Shown here: one piece after another, positions 9,274 to 19,575 of the stretch | Layout of the letters: each line of letters begins with the position of its first letter | Position numbering within the stretch: position 1 is the first letter of the stretch | Source of the DNA: Rebecca billardiae RCC1528 | Taxonomy: Eukaryota; Haptophyta | DNA: 64,000 nucleotides | Reading direction: 5' to 3' | NCBI GenBank assembly: GCA_965240325.2 | Contig: OZ251222.1 | Coordinates: forward strand, 1,798,001 to 1,862,000 | The notes under the pieces: model-generated | What the model was told of the DNA's origin: nothing | Databases searched by the model: none | What the model saw: only the letters and a program-made list of their open reading frames with translations | Program-made: the position numbers and the translations under genes

Positions 9274-10585
9274 ATGCGCCGTGCCGTGAGGGCGTTTGCG
9301 TGGGCGGCCCTGGCTCAGTCGGCGCATGGCGCGATCCCTGTGGCGCGATCACAGCTTCTGCAGACCGCGCCGTCGCGCGCTCTCTCCACAAGCAGCTCCG
9401 CGGCGCGCGGGGTCCGCATGGGCCTCGCTGGCCGCATCATCGGCCCGCTGATCGGCGCCGCTGTGGGCGCGGCGGCGGGCGCAAGCCTTGCGCCAGCGCG
9501 CGCGGAGGGCGCGGAGTACACGATCGCCGACCAGCCCGCGCGCTTCGCCGCCGCGAAGAAGGCCAACAACCAGCGCGTCCTTGACATCACCAAGTTCTAC
9601 GACCCGAAGGCGATCGAGGGCAAGCGCGTGCTCGTCACGGGCGCCAACCGTGGGATCGGCCTCGCGCTGACAAAGCAGCTGGTGAAGGACGGCGCGAACG
9701 TGATCGCCGCCGTCCGCTCGGCGTCGAAGGAGCTCGAGGCGCTCGGCGTGGAGCAGATCGTCGCCGGCATCGACGTGCAGTCCGACGACTCGATGAAGAC
9801 GCTCACGGCGGCGATCGGACTGAAGCAGATCGACGTGCTCATCAACAACGCCGGCTACTTCTGGGAGCCGGTGGAGACGCTGGACAACCTCAACTTCGAC
9901 GAGGAGATGAAGATGATCGACATCTGCGCCGTCGGCCCGCTCCGCATCTCCGCCGCGCTCGTCAAGTCGGGCAACCTGAAGAAGGGCTCGAAGATTGCGA
10001 TGATCACCTCGCAGGGCGGCTCGATCAGCTGGCGCGACGTGCAGAACCCCGAGGGGCACGACTTTGGGCACCACAGTGCGCGCGCGCTCGCGCGCGCAGC
10101 CGTGCTCCGGTGCGGAGGGGTGCGCCTGGGCTCACGCACGCGCCCGCCACCTCTCCACGCGCACGCGCGCGCACAGTGTCCAAGGCGGCGGCCAACATGA
10201 TGTCCAAACTGCTTGCTCAGGAGCTCAAGAGCAGGGGCATCGCCGTGATCGTCCTCCACCCAGGTGCGGCTGGTGCCCGGCGGCTGGGATGGGCGTGCGG
10301 GGCGGAGGCGCGGAGAGCCGAGGGGGCTGGCGTGGCCGGCGATGCGCACCGCCCGCCCACGCGCCGCGCGGCCGTATCGTCACGCGCGTGGCGCGCGCCA
10401 TCCACTGCGGTCCAGGCTTCAACAAGACCGACATGACGGCCAAGTACAAGGACATCTGGGAGATCGAGGGCGCCGTCGACGTGGAGTGCGGCGCGATGCG
10501 CGTGCTGCACGAGATCAACATCGGCGGGATGGCCACCACGGGCAAATTCATCAACTGCGAAGACGGCCTGCAGATCCCATGGTGA
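9274..10585 (+). CDS. Short-chain dehydrogenase/reductase, organelle-targeted
   Basis: This NAD(P)-dependent SDR oxidoreductase has an unknown substrate. Three exons are inferred: 9274-10075, 10177-10263 and 10416-10585, with GT-AG introns of 101 and 152 bp, giving 352 residues. The N-terminal 80 residues hold an Arg-rich presequence and a Gly/Ala-rich hydrophobic segment, suggesting organelle import or membrane attachment. The Rossmann fold follows with TGANRGIG (cofactor loop) and NNAGY; the catalytic Ser is in MITSQGG. Splicing exon 1 to 2 gives HDFGHHMSKAAANMMSK, so the usual YxxxK Tyr position is His. The next segment HPGFNKTDM is created across the second junction and matches the family, which supports the splice model. 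It is divergent from the desaturase. Confidence 0.85.
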
Positions 10586-12026
10586 TCTGCCGGCGGCGCT
10601 CGGCGCCGACCGGTGTCAAGTCACTCGAAGGTGCACCGTTGGTGAGCACCAGTCAGGCGCGACAATCGACGCTCAGCATCGGCAGCCGAGCCCGAGTCGG
10701 CCGCGAGGGCCTCGATCGCATTCGTCATCCGATTAATTCGGGAAATATTCCAATCAGGTCCGTCAGCAGCCTACGCCACTCAATCACTCATCATTATTCA
10801 CATTGAATCAAGTGACTCTGAAAGACGAGTCTACGGAGTACGGTCAGTCTGCTGCTGCAGCCCGCGATGTCATTGCTGTTATTGTTATTAAACGACCGTA
10901 TGCATGACGATCTCGACTGATGAGCTAGTGACAGATTGAGATCGACTTCGGAAAGGCTGTGATGATGACGCCACCCGTCAGAGTGTCAGGACCTCAGACT
11001 GACGGTTCAGCACCGCAGTAATCAGTATCAGTAGGCGGATGAACTTTGCCGTACTCGGTACTGTCAATCACTGACTCAATAACTTGGCGGAGTCGTCACT
11101 TCAGCACTGTCGGTCCGTGATCGGGCCCCGCCGGTCCAACGGGGTCGGCATCGCCCGGGCCGGCCGCCGGGGCCGCGCAATTTATATCGATCACTCTTCG
11201 CAGCTACGCCTACAGGCGTCACAGCTAAGTTGTCACGCAGTTTACTACTCTAAGGATGAGGAGACGCACAGGCTTCGCAGACAGCTCAGGCAGGCGAGAT
11301 TATATCGTAGTCGCGTGATTATTAATAGACGTGACCAAATAGTTGTCGTCTATAGCGACGACTGCTCCTAGTCCTAGAGTAGTAGTTAACGATTAAAATG
11401 TACAGCAGCGGACGGACGACCGGTGGCGGTCGCGATCTGCCGCCCGTCTGGCCACTCGATCGTGAACACTGCTTCTTCGGAGAGTGAGTCTGGGCCGCGG
11501 CCCGCACCGCCCAGCGGCAGCGGGGCCAGTCGTCGGACTTGTTTATTCCCCGACTGCTGAGACAACTCAGTGACTGTCATACAACTGCTCAACGCAAGGT
11601 TGCTGAAGGCAGCTAATACTTTAAACATCGCTTGCGCCCGCTAGCTAGCAGCGCTAGCTAGCGTCAGCGTGGCGGCGCCGTGCCCGTGGCAGGGCAGTGG
11701 CAGGGCATCACTGCCATCAGTTGTGAGTTCGGACGGAGTTGAGTAGCAGTCAGATTAACTATACTCTACTTACTCTTATACTTAGTCGTCTTAGAGTTAG
11801 GCACGGTCACGCGCAGTTCCTGTATACCGACGGTTAATAATAATGATTATTCGCCTATATATATTCGGCGGCGGCGCGACCGCGTGGCTAATCAGAATCA
11901 TCGGGCGGAGCTATAACTCGCCTGATGCGGCTTTATTGACGCTACACTTAGTGTGGTCATCACGGACATCACGGCCCCGCCTCCCGGCAGCCGGGCGCCG
12001 CCAGCTCCCGGATTCATCACGCGGCA
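10586..12026. other. Intergenic, no gene seen
   Basis: About 1.4 kb of mixed composition lies between the convergent SDR and aspartic-protease-like genes. It has AT-richer patches near 11330-11400 and 11750-11870 and a short palindromic CTAGCTAGC stretch near 11641-11662. I found no supported gene. Confidence 0.45.
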
Positions 12027-13974
12027 TCATGGTACGCCAGCCTGCGTGACCGGCTGAGGCGCGGCGCGGAGGTGCTTGCCAAGATACCGCTGCAGCTCGT
12101 GCGTCGCGAGGTCAGCGATAGCGACGAGCGAGACGAGGAGGATGCACACGAGCCGGAACGTCGGGCTGAACCCGCATCGCAGCGTCTCCGGGTCGAGCTG
12201 CTGAAAGTAGATGGCGCACTTTGGCGCGCGGCAGCTGTTGGCCACCGTGTCATACTGCGCATCGCCGTCGCACTCTGCGCGCTCGGCACACAGCTCTGTA
12301 TGGTCGTCCTCGTCGCGCGAAGACCACACGCCGTCCCGCTGGCGCAGCCCTACGCGGCGTAGCGAGCCCTCCATCTCGATCACCGTGAGAAACTGCGCCA
12401 GCACCTGCGCGCCGAAGACGAGCGGCTGCAGCGTCGCGTTCGGCTGCGCGTGCACGGAGCCACGTGTCGTGCCGCGCGCGCTCGAGTAACCCGCGGAGTG
12501 CACGCAGAAAGCGCGCCTGCCGTTGGTGGCGTTGGGCTTGTCCAGCAGGAGCGCCTCGAGAGGCACGTGGAGCAGCGGCCCGCCCTCGCTCAGCGCGAAG
12601 CTCAGCGCGGGCAGCTCGCCCACGCGCCGCTCCAACGCCTTGGGCAGGTAGCAGACGCGCCCCTGCGGCCGCTCGAACGCGCCGCGGACCACCTCGCACT
12701 CGCTCGGCACCCAGCGCATCAGCGGGTCGAAGAGCTCGCCAGGCAGGACGAGGCATGAGGAGCCTGTGCTGATGTTCACCGGCCAGCTCGACGAGATCGT
12801 CGTGAGCGGGCTCCCACACACCTGTGCGCGCGTGGTCGCGCGGGTGCGCGCATGGCACGGCACGGCGCGTGAGTGGCTACCGGCTGCACGCTGCGAGGCC
12901 AACGGCGCGCCGGGGATGGACGAGCGCGCCCACGCGCGTGCGCACGGCCCCGTGCGGCGCGGCACACACCCGCAGGTCGAAGGCGAGCAGCGTGGGTGGG
13001 GGCGAGGTGCTCATGTGGCACTCGTGCGTCTCGCCATCCTCGTCCGCGCTGTCGTCCGACAGCGACAAGCGCGCCAGCGACTCCGACCACAGCAGGTCTC
13101 GCGCGCCCGACCAATCCCCGCCGAGGACAAGCGAGCCGTCACCACTCGGGCTGAGGTCGAGGGCGTACACGAGCCGGCTCTTCGACGTGGCACGCAGGGC
13201 GTGTGGCCAAAGCGTGCGCGCCATCGCCGACTCGTCGCTCGTGTCCGGCCAGCCCGGCCAGAACGAGCCGCCAATCACGCCGCCGAGCCCACGCCAGAAG
13301 CGGCGGCGATCATAGAGCGAGCGCGTGGGCCAGCTCGGGCCCGACTGCAGGTACAAGCCGCACGGGTCTGCGTAGAAGGCGTGGACCGCCGATGGGAGGA
13401 CGTCGCGGCACGTGTCGCCGCCGTCTGCGTCGCACCGCAGCCGGCTCGGCGAGCAGCCGCCAGCGCACTCGAGCGCCAGAGGCTGCAGCGTGCCGGCGCC
13501 TGGCCGCACGTACCGCATGGACACGCCCAGGCCATCGCCGAGGCCGAGCGTGTACGTGCACACGTGCTCGCCGTCCGGAGGCAGCGGCTCCTCACAAGAC
13601 TGCTCGCACGTCGCCTCGCACGCGTCCGCCTTGTCCGGCGCGCAGTCGGTGCTCGCATGGCTGCCGATGCAGTCCTCGCACGCAGAGCACATCTCCGGGC
13701 TGTAGTCAAGCACCTCATCGGCCGAGCGATTCTCCCAGCGCTCAATCAGCAGCGTATACGACGCGCTCGTGTCGAAGAGCATCCGCACGTTGCGCGCGGC
13801 GAGACTGTCGCTGCTCACCTCCAGCTCGAGAGCGTACCGAATCCCGAGCGGGAACGCGGACTCCTCCTGAGCCGGCTCAGGTGTCACGCGTCTGAGTGGC
13901 AGCGTGACGTAGTCGCCCGAGGGTCGCTCGCTGGCAAGCGCGAGTAGCACCACGCCTGCGAGGCTGGGACCCAT
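12027..13974 (-). CDS. Pepsin-like (A1) aspartic protease homologue, probably inactive, membrane-anchored
   Basis: Two exons (13974-12970 and 12821-12027) joined across a 148-bp GT-AG intron give 599 residues. The first residues, MGPSLAGVVLLALAS, look like a signal peptide. The fold is suggested by LFDTSASYTLLIE, where family A1 has hydrophobic-DTG-S, and by a second lobe motif VNISTGSSCLVLP, where A1 has DTGSS. A Cys-rich insert lies between about residues 75 and 125. A C-terminal hydrophobic stretch, LVCILLVSLVAIADLA, should anchor it as a type I membrane protein. The first motif has lost its Gly (DTS) and the second has Ser in place of the catalytic Asp, so proteolysis is unlikely; a binding or scaffold role is possible. 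NIS and NAT give potential glycosylation sites. Upstream in-frame Mets exist, but this start opens the signal peptide. Confidence 0.75.
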
Positions 13975-14783
13975 GGCGAGACGCCAGCCAGCTCCGAGTG
14001 GCCCAGCGTGAACGCCACCCGCCGACGCCCGCCGGCTCTTGCTGGCGCCCTCGTTGTGGGGACCACCCGCGACCTTTGACCTCGGTCGCCTTCCCGGGAG
14101 AGGATGAACGAAACTGCGTGGCCACGGTGAGCAGCTCTCCAAACAACAAGCTCCCAGCAGAACAATGGCTGCCCCCGCCTCCGGGGAGGCGGCGGAGCAT
14201 TGACAAGTGACTCCCACCGCGCAGCCGTTGAAGCAGCTCACGACTCAAGCTGGCTGGAGATGCGGTTGGTGTCAGCCGACCCCGTGTGTTGCGCCGATCC
14301 CTAATAGTCTGAATCGCGATCGGGTTATGACGCTCATTGGTGCGCGGGAAGGCGTGATGTGTCGGACTCCCTGCTGCCGGCAGAGCCATCAGCTGGTGGC
14401 AGAGTCGGCGTCAGTCGTCAGTCGGGTGCGGCTTGGCCCAAGCAGTGCGTTGCGCTAGCCGAGGCGCGCCGAGCATGCTCAATATACACATGATACATCA
14501 GCTAGTGATTAGCCTAGACGATGCATGGCACACGCATCCGCCGTTTGACCCGTCGCCGCCGGCGGCCCGCGTCGGCGCCGTCGGCACTTCGGCTGCTTAG
14601 GAATACTCCGAATAGGAGGTGGCGGCGTCATTCTTATAAGCATTTGCAACTGTCGTCAAATGAGCCGCGCGCGGGATGCCGCGCCCGCCATGATCTAATT
14701 TGAGCAGGTCGTCGCCAGACCTCGTCTGGCGCGTCCGAGCCGGGTCCGACCGGCAGTGTCGTATGGCGGGCAGCGGCGGTGGC
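13975..14783. other. Intergenic, no gene seen
   Basis: About 800 bp lie between two genes on the minus strand. The stretch includes the likely promoter of the aspartic-protease-like gene near 13975-14100. No other feature is supported. Confidence 0.4.
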
Positions 14784-17726
14784 TTAGGAGCCTTCCTTCG
14801 GCATGCGCTTCTTCGGCTTCTTCGCGCCGGCGGCACGTTTTGTCTTCGGGGCGCGGGCCTGCTTCAGCACCTGGCTGCGGTCCGGGATCGGCTGGGTGCC
14901 GGTGCTGTCCCTGGCCAGCGGGAGCCCGGCCATGCGCCCGCTCATCTCGGCAACAGTCTGCTCGTACGAACACCCGCCGTCATAGACACTCAGCACCTGC
15001 GCGTGGTCGGCCGAGCTGTCGCCTCGCGGGATCGGCGGGGCGAGCCTCCGGTCAGTTCTCCACATATTTGGGCTGATCTGGCTCGTCTCGTCGAACGGGC
15101 ACAGCTGCCAGTACCGCACGCCGCCGTGCTCCGCCGCGGCGCGCGCCATCAGTGCCTGCACGGCTGTGTTGTACTCGGCAAAGTGCGCGGCCAGCTCCGC
15201 GTGACCGAGGACAGGCTCGAGCGCGGTGCCGTGCACGTGGCGCGTGGCCACGCCCACCGCGTCCGAGAGATGTGCGCCGGGGGGGAGGCGTCGAACGCAC
15301 TCCCCGATGAACAAGCTCGACTGCGCCGCGTCCATACCCGCCGTGTGCGAGCCAGCGTGCGCGCGCGGCTCCTCACGGCAGATGATCTCATTGGAGTGAA
15401 GCCGCGCGCGCCGCTGCGCCCACGGCACGCGCGCGCGCAAGGTGTGAAGGAAGAGTGCGCCCGGGGCGAGCCGCAGGAGCTCGGGGACGAACTGGGGGAA
15501 CGGGCTGTCGCTGAGCACGAGGTCCGTCTGATCCTCCGAAGCCAAGGCCTCCTTGATGGCCGCCTTGAGCGTGTCGAGCGTGCGTTCATACCACGCGCTT
15601 GCGACGCACGCGCCCTCCGAGCTGAGCGCCGTGCAGTCGCGCGCGTCGCGCCTGCCGCGTCTGAGGCGTGTCGTGTTCATCCACGTCGAGTGGTCGAACT
15701 CGTGCGTGGCGGGGGTCTCCTCGGCGCAGTGCACGCACTGGATGAGCGTCTTCCACAGTTCGGCCATCACCTTGCTCGCATGGTTCAGCTTGTGCCCCAG
15801 GGCCCCGCACGTGCTGCCCCAGTGCAGGCTCCGCACGTTTGCCGAGCACATGCCTGTCTGCAGCGCGCGTGTCCCTGTCGTGCCCTGGCCGACGCCGATC
15901 ACGGTGGCGTGCAGCTTGGGGGTGAGGTTGGGGCCGCCCTTGATGGCGCGTGTGAGCAGCCCGCGCCGGGCAGCAAGCGCGCCCGCATTCCACTGCAGTG
16001 CGTCGCCGCACGAGCTCGAGCTCTCCACGAGCACCACAGCGGGCGCCTCGCTGCCGCCCACGGGCGAGTCAGTCACGGCCCGAGAGTGGCCACGCGCGCT
16101 GTGCCCACCGGCGAGAGCAATGGGCGCGCCCGCCGCAGCCGCAGCGGGTGCCATCGGCTGCTGCGTGGCGTTGGGCGCTGGCGAAGGCGTCGCCACAGTG
16201 CACGAGGGCGCGTCCATCACCCACCTGAACAGCGGCTCGGCGCGCTCCGCCACCGCGGCCAGCTGCGCGTTGAACCAACCGCGCGTCTCGTGCGCCCGCG
16301 ACCGCGCCTTGGGTTTATCTCCGAGCAGCTCGCTCATCGCGGCGCGTGCGGCCGCAGCTGTGGGTACGCGCAGCACCGGCAGGGGGCGCGAGGCGTTCAG
16401 ACCGCGCGCGACGCGCGAGGCCACGCGCCACGCGTCGCCACATCCACGCGGCTCAGCCCCGGCAGACGAGGGCTGCTCATCCGCACCCTCGACCGAAGGC
16501 CGCGAGGAAGACTGGCTGAGCTCGCCTGTGATGAGCACGACAAGAGAGGCTGCCTCCGCGGCCGCCCACATCGCCACCTCGACTGAGTAGTCGCGCGGTG
16601 CACCGCCGTCGTCAGGCGCGCCGGCGCGCGGCTCGGACACGTCAATCACCGTGAAGCCCGCCTCCGCGATCTGGCACATGCCTGTGCCGCCCGGCGCCCC
16701 GGCGCCGACAGGCGACGCCGGGTCGCGCACGCACCCTGGAAGCCACCTCGGCAGACCTGCGGCCGGCGGGCTGCCGCGCTCGCCCTCCGCTGAAGGCGGT
16801 GGCGTGCACCCCAATGCGCCGCCGTGCGAGATGGCCGCTGCGAGCTGCCGTGCGCGGTGCGTCGCGAGCCCAGCGCGCGCGTCCGCACCGACGGCGGCGC
16901 GGGGTGCGACGGGAGCGGCTGGCTCGGCGACGGCGAACACGCAGCGGCGCTCGGCAGCCGGCACCGCGATCGCGTCGGCCGAGCTGAGCGGCGCGCCGTG
17001 CCCGGCCGGGCCGACCGGTACGGGGATGGGCGGCCGGTTGGGGTCGATGCTCGGCGGACGCGCCGGGCAGTGCCACACGCCCGAGAGCGGCTCGCCGCGT
17101 CGGCTGATGCAGCGACGAGGCTTTATGGCGGGGCGCTTTGGCTTGGACGCATCTCCCTTGCTCACTGCGGGCTTGGCCGATGCCGGCAGCTCTGCGGGCC
17201 AGCGCAGCGTGGCTTGCTGCTCGCGTGCAGTGCACGCGTCGGCCATATCGGCATGGGCGCCGATATGTGCGCTCGCTCCGTGCACAGTCACGGTGCGCGC
17301 TCGCCAGCTGCGAGGCACATCCGCCTCATGACCGCTGCCGCCCACACCCTCGTCACGCGCGAATCCCAGGTATACATCGCACCCGTCGCCCTCGCCCGGG
17401 AGCCCGAGGTGCCTGCGCTCGTCGTTTTGCGCGAGGTAAGAGACGAGGCCGGAGCCGTAGATGCTCGCCCGTGCTTGCCGCGCCAACGACCCGAGCGCGC
17501 TCTCGTCGTGCGCGCGGAAGAAGAAGTGCAGCTCAGGCGCGCTTGAGACGCACACGCGCACCGGCGTGACGGCCGCTGACGCCTTGCCCCCATCGGCCGT
17601 CGCCGCCCACAGGAGGAGCGCGACTGCCCCGCTGAATGCCGCCGGTATGCTACGTCCGCCGCCGTTGACGATTCGCGTGCCGCGGCACTCCGCACGCGGC
17701 GCGTCGCCCGGCCGGCACGTCTTCAT
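14784..17726 (-). CDS. Sulfotransferase-like secretory-pathway protein
   Basis: This single open frame of 980 residues has no intron. A hydrophobic segment near residues 29-50 (IPAAFSGAVALLLWAATADG) fits a signal anchor for the ER/Golgi. The N-terminal half is Pro/Ala-rich and poorly conserved in look. The C-terminal half begins with VIGVGQGTTGTRALQTGMC. This resembles the GxGxxGTxxL phosphosulfate (PAPS) loop of sulfotransferases and is followed by SLHWGSTC and later DLVLSDSPFPQFVPELLRL and FLHTLRARVPWAQRR. In sulfotransferases that last region contacts the 3'-phosphate, usually with Arg and Ser. The protein ends in a Lys/Arg-rich tail. Transfer of sulfate to glycans or proteins is an inference from the loop; the gene itself is well supported by its length and opposite-strand neighbours. 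Confidence 0.7.
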   Translation of the reverse strand: MKTCRPGDAPRAECRGTRIVNGGGRSIPAAFSGAVALLLWAATADGGKASAAVTPVRVCVSSAPELHFFFRAHDESALGSLARQARASIYGSGLVSYLAQNDERRHLGLPGEGDGCDVYLGFARDEGVGGSGHEADVPRSWRARTVTVHGASAHIGAHADMADACTAREQQATLRWPAELPASAKPAVSKGDASKPKRPAIKPRRCISRRGEPLSGVWHCPARPPSIDPNRPPIPVPVGPAGHGAPLSSADAIAVPAAERRCVFAVAEPAAPVAPRAAVGADARAGLATHRARQLAAAISHGGALGCTPPPSAEGERGSPPAAGLPRWLPGCVRDPASPVGAGAPGGTGMCQIAEAGFTVIDVSEPRAGAPDDGGAPRDYSVEVAMWAAAEAASLVVLITGELSQSSSRPSVEGADEQPSSAGAEPRGCGDAWRVASRVARGLNASRPLPVLRVPTAAAARAAMSELLGDKPKARSRAHETRGWFNAQLAAVAERAEPLFRWVMDAPSCTVATPSPAPNATQQPMAPAAAAAGAPIALAGGHSARGHSRAVTDSPVGGSEAPAVVLVESSSSCGDALQWNAGALAARRGLLTRAIKGGPNLTPKLHATVIGVGQGTTGTRALQTGMCSANVRSLHWGSTCGALGHKLNHASKVMAELWKTLIQCVHCAEETPATHEFDHSTWMNTTRLRRGRRDARDCTALSSEGACVASAWYERTLDTLKAAIKEALASEDQTDLVLSDSPFPQFVPELLRLAPGALFLHTLRARVPWAQRRARLHSNEIICREEPRAHAGSHTAGMDAAQSSLFIGECVRRLPPGAHLSDAVGVATRHVHGTALEPVLGHAELAAHFAEYNTAVQALMARAAAEHGGVRYWQLCPFDETSQISPNMWRTDRRLAPPIPRGDSSADHAQVLSVYDGGCSYEQTVAEMSGRMAGLPLARDSTGTQPIPDRSQVLKQARAPKTKRAAGAKKPKKRMPKEGS

Positions 17727-17795
17727 CGGCCATGGATGGTATTGTCCTGCGCCTTCAGCAAGCCCGGAGCGCCGCAGAAAGGGCGGGAACCGGAC
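17727..17795. promoter_or_regulatory. Compact divergent start region
   Basis: Only 69 bp separate the sulfotransferase-like start (-) from the proposed start of the small protein (+). If both models are right, the two genes share a bidirectional promoter. No TATA-like motif is visible. Confidence 0.3.
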
Positions 17796-18310
17796 ATGTC
17801 GTTGGTCCGCCGGCCGGCGATGGCGGTACGCGCTGCCCTCGCGTGTTCGATCGGCTTCTTCAACATCCGCGGCGCACGAACTTCTGCGGCGATGGGCCTG
17901 GCGCTCACGCGCGAGCGCGAGGCACCGAGTGCATCTACGCTTGCCGGGAACTCTGGCAGGAGCCCGAGCAGTGGCCGCGCGCTCCCTCGCGACGACGGCT
18001 CGCGTGATGGCTCAGAGGAGGAGCCGAACCTCGGCTACCAGCCACATCTGCTGCAGGTCGAGGTCGGGGTCGGAGGGCGTGGACGGCGAGAATGGCGCCT
18101 CACAGGACGTCCTCGCCCGCCAGATATGGCAGTGTGGGGAATGCGACGACAGGCAGGGCCCTGGCGCGGGCATGTACGCGCAGCTGAAGCAACGCGGAGC
18201 GCAACCAGGGCGGCAGAGGCCTCGGGCTGCACAGCTACCCCCAGCTGTTGTTCGGCTTCGAGCTGCGCAACCGCGGGCTCAAGGCGGCAGAAGAGGCGCC
18301 GCCGCTGTAG
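17796..18310 (+). CDS. Small candidate mitochondrial protein, two exons
   Basis: I do not recognise a family. Exon 1 (17796-18056) starts MSLVRRPAMAVRAALACSIG, a basic, acid-poor presequence typical of mitochondrial import. Exon 2 (18209-18310) encodes GLGLHSYPQLLFGFELRNRG and ends KAAEEAPPL. A 152-bp intron with CAG/GT donor and CAG acceptor joins them in frame to give 120 residues. The body contains an acidic stretch (DDGSRDGSEEE). An upstream in-frame ATG at 17736 is only 10 bp from the divergent gene's start, so I prefer 17796. The model rests on splice signals and composition only. Confidence 0.45.
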
Positions 18311-19575
18311 CGGCGACTCGAGGGCGCGGTGCCCGGGTTCGTGCCGAAGAAGGGCGGACAGCGTGCAGCTCTTTCGGCACGCGGTGGAGACAGTACGCGC
18401 ACCAGATACGCGCACCTGCTGCGCGGGCGGCCGCACGAGGTTGACGCGGCACCGGCCGCGCGGGTCTCCGGGTACAAGGGGCTGCACACACGGGCGGCCG
18501 CGGCCCGGGCAACACGAGGCGCGGGTGCGTCGGATGCGGCGCGCGCGTCTGCAAGCGCTTCGAGCCATTCTGGTCACACGCGCGGCAGCACCGCATGCCC
18601 CAGCCGCAGCTGCCGCCGCCGTCGGAGGAGCGAGTCGTGACTTGTGGAGTCTAATCGTTCCCGCCAAATCCCGAGCTTGCACCTGCGAGCGCGCCTGCTG
18701 CGGCACCCGCCGCCAAGGTGCCCGCTGCTGCCCACGGTGCGCCTCGCGGCCGCGGCGCGCAACGGTCTCTCAGCCTCCGCGCACGCGCCGAGGGGCAGGG
18801 CCGCCCGGCCGCGCGCGCGGCAGCAGGCAGCCCACCGCGGGGGGCGAAGCGCACGCGCCACGCGGGGAGCAACTCGCCACTGCGGCAGCTGTCACTATCA
18901 AGCCCGGAGCACCGGCGTAAGCGTCGCCAATCAGAGCCGCCGCTCGTGCTCAATCGCTTGGCAGAGGCGTCAGACGCGTCACTGAGCAAGCGGGCACGAC
19001 CCGCGCCCCGTCGTGCGTCACTGCCTGCGGCCTAGCCTCAGAGGCGGTCAGTACCGGCCGTGCGCGTGGCAAGCGTGGCCAGCGCGGCGTTAGACACGCA
19101 CATAGCCTTCTTCCCGCGTGATGCAGCCGTTGGCTAGCTTTCAGATGGCCGCCGCCAGGCTGGCAGACGAGCCTTTTCTACAATAAATTTCTACCCACAC
19201 GGCCAGCCTCGCGAGTCGCGCCGCTCGTGCGACGTCACCGGCCCGCGGGCTCCTCAGAGGGTAGCTCAACGGCGAGCCTCGCGCTCGGTCGGCATCGCCA
19301 TTCGTAGCATGCCCGCTGGTTGGGCCACCCAGAGCACTCACGTGGCTCGACGGCATGCGCCGTGTACACTATATATATACCTTAAGAACGCCCATATATG
19401 GACCGGAACCGTCACGTGACGAAACTGTAACTACCATGTAACCGCGGCGGCGTTCCGGGCTAGTCAGCTGCTGCTGCGCGCTTTTTGCCTGATCGCGCGG
19501 GCGACCACTCAATCGGTCAATCCACTCATCACTACGCGCGGAGATCGCGATGGCTCATCACAGTCGGATTATATA
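18311..19575. other. Intergenic with weak coding signal
   Basis: No recognised gene is present. Overlapping frames at 18718-19035 (+, basic and Ser-rich) and 18651-18989 (-) show biased composition, but neither has a family match or flanking evidence. An AT run (TATATATATA) lies near 19370. Confidence 0.35.

Noticed and set aside
14700-16586. Plus-strand open frame of 628 codons
   Set aside because: It is the antisense shadow of the sulfotransferase-like gene; high GC keeps all frames open and its composition is Arg/His/Ala-rich without domains.
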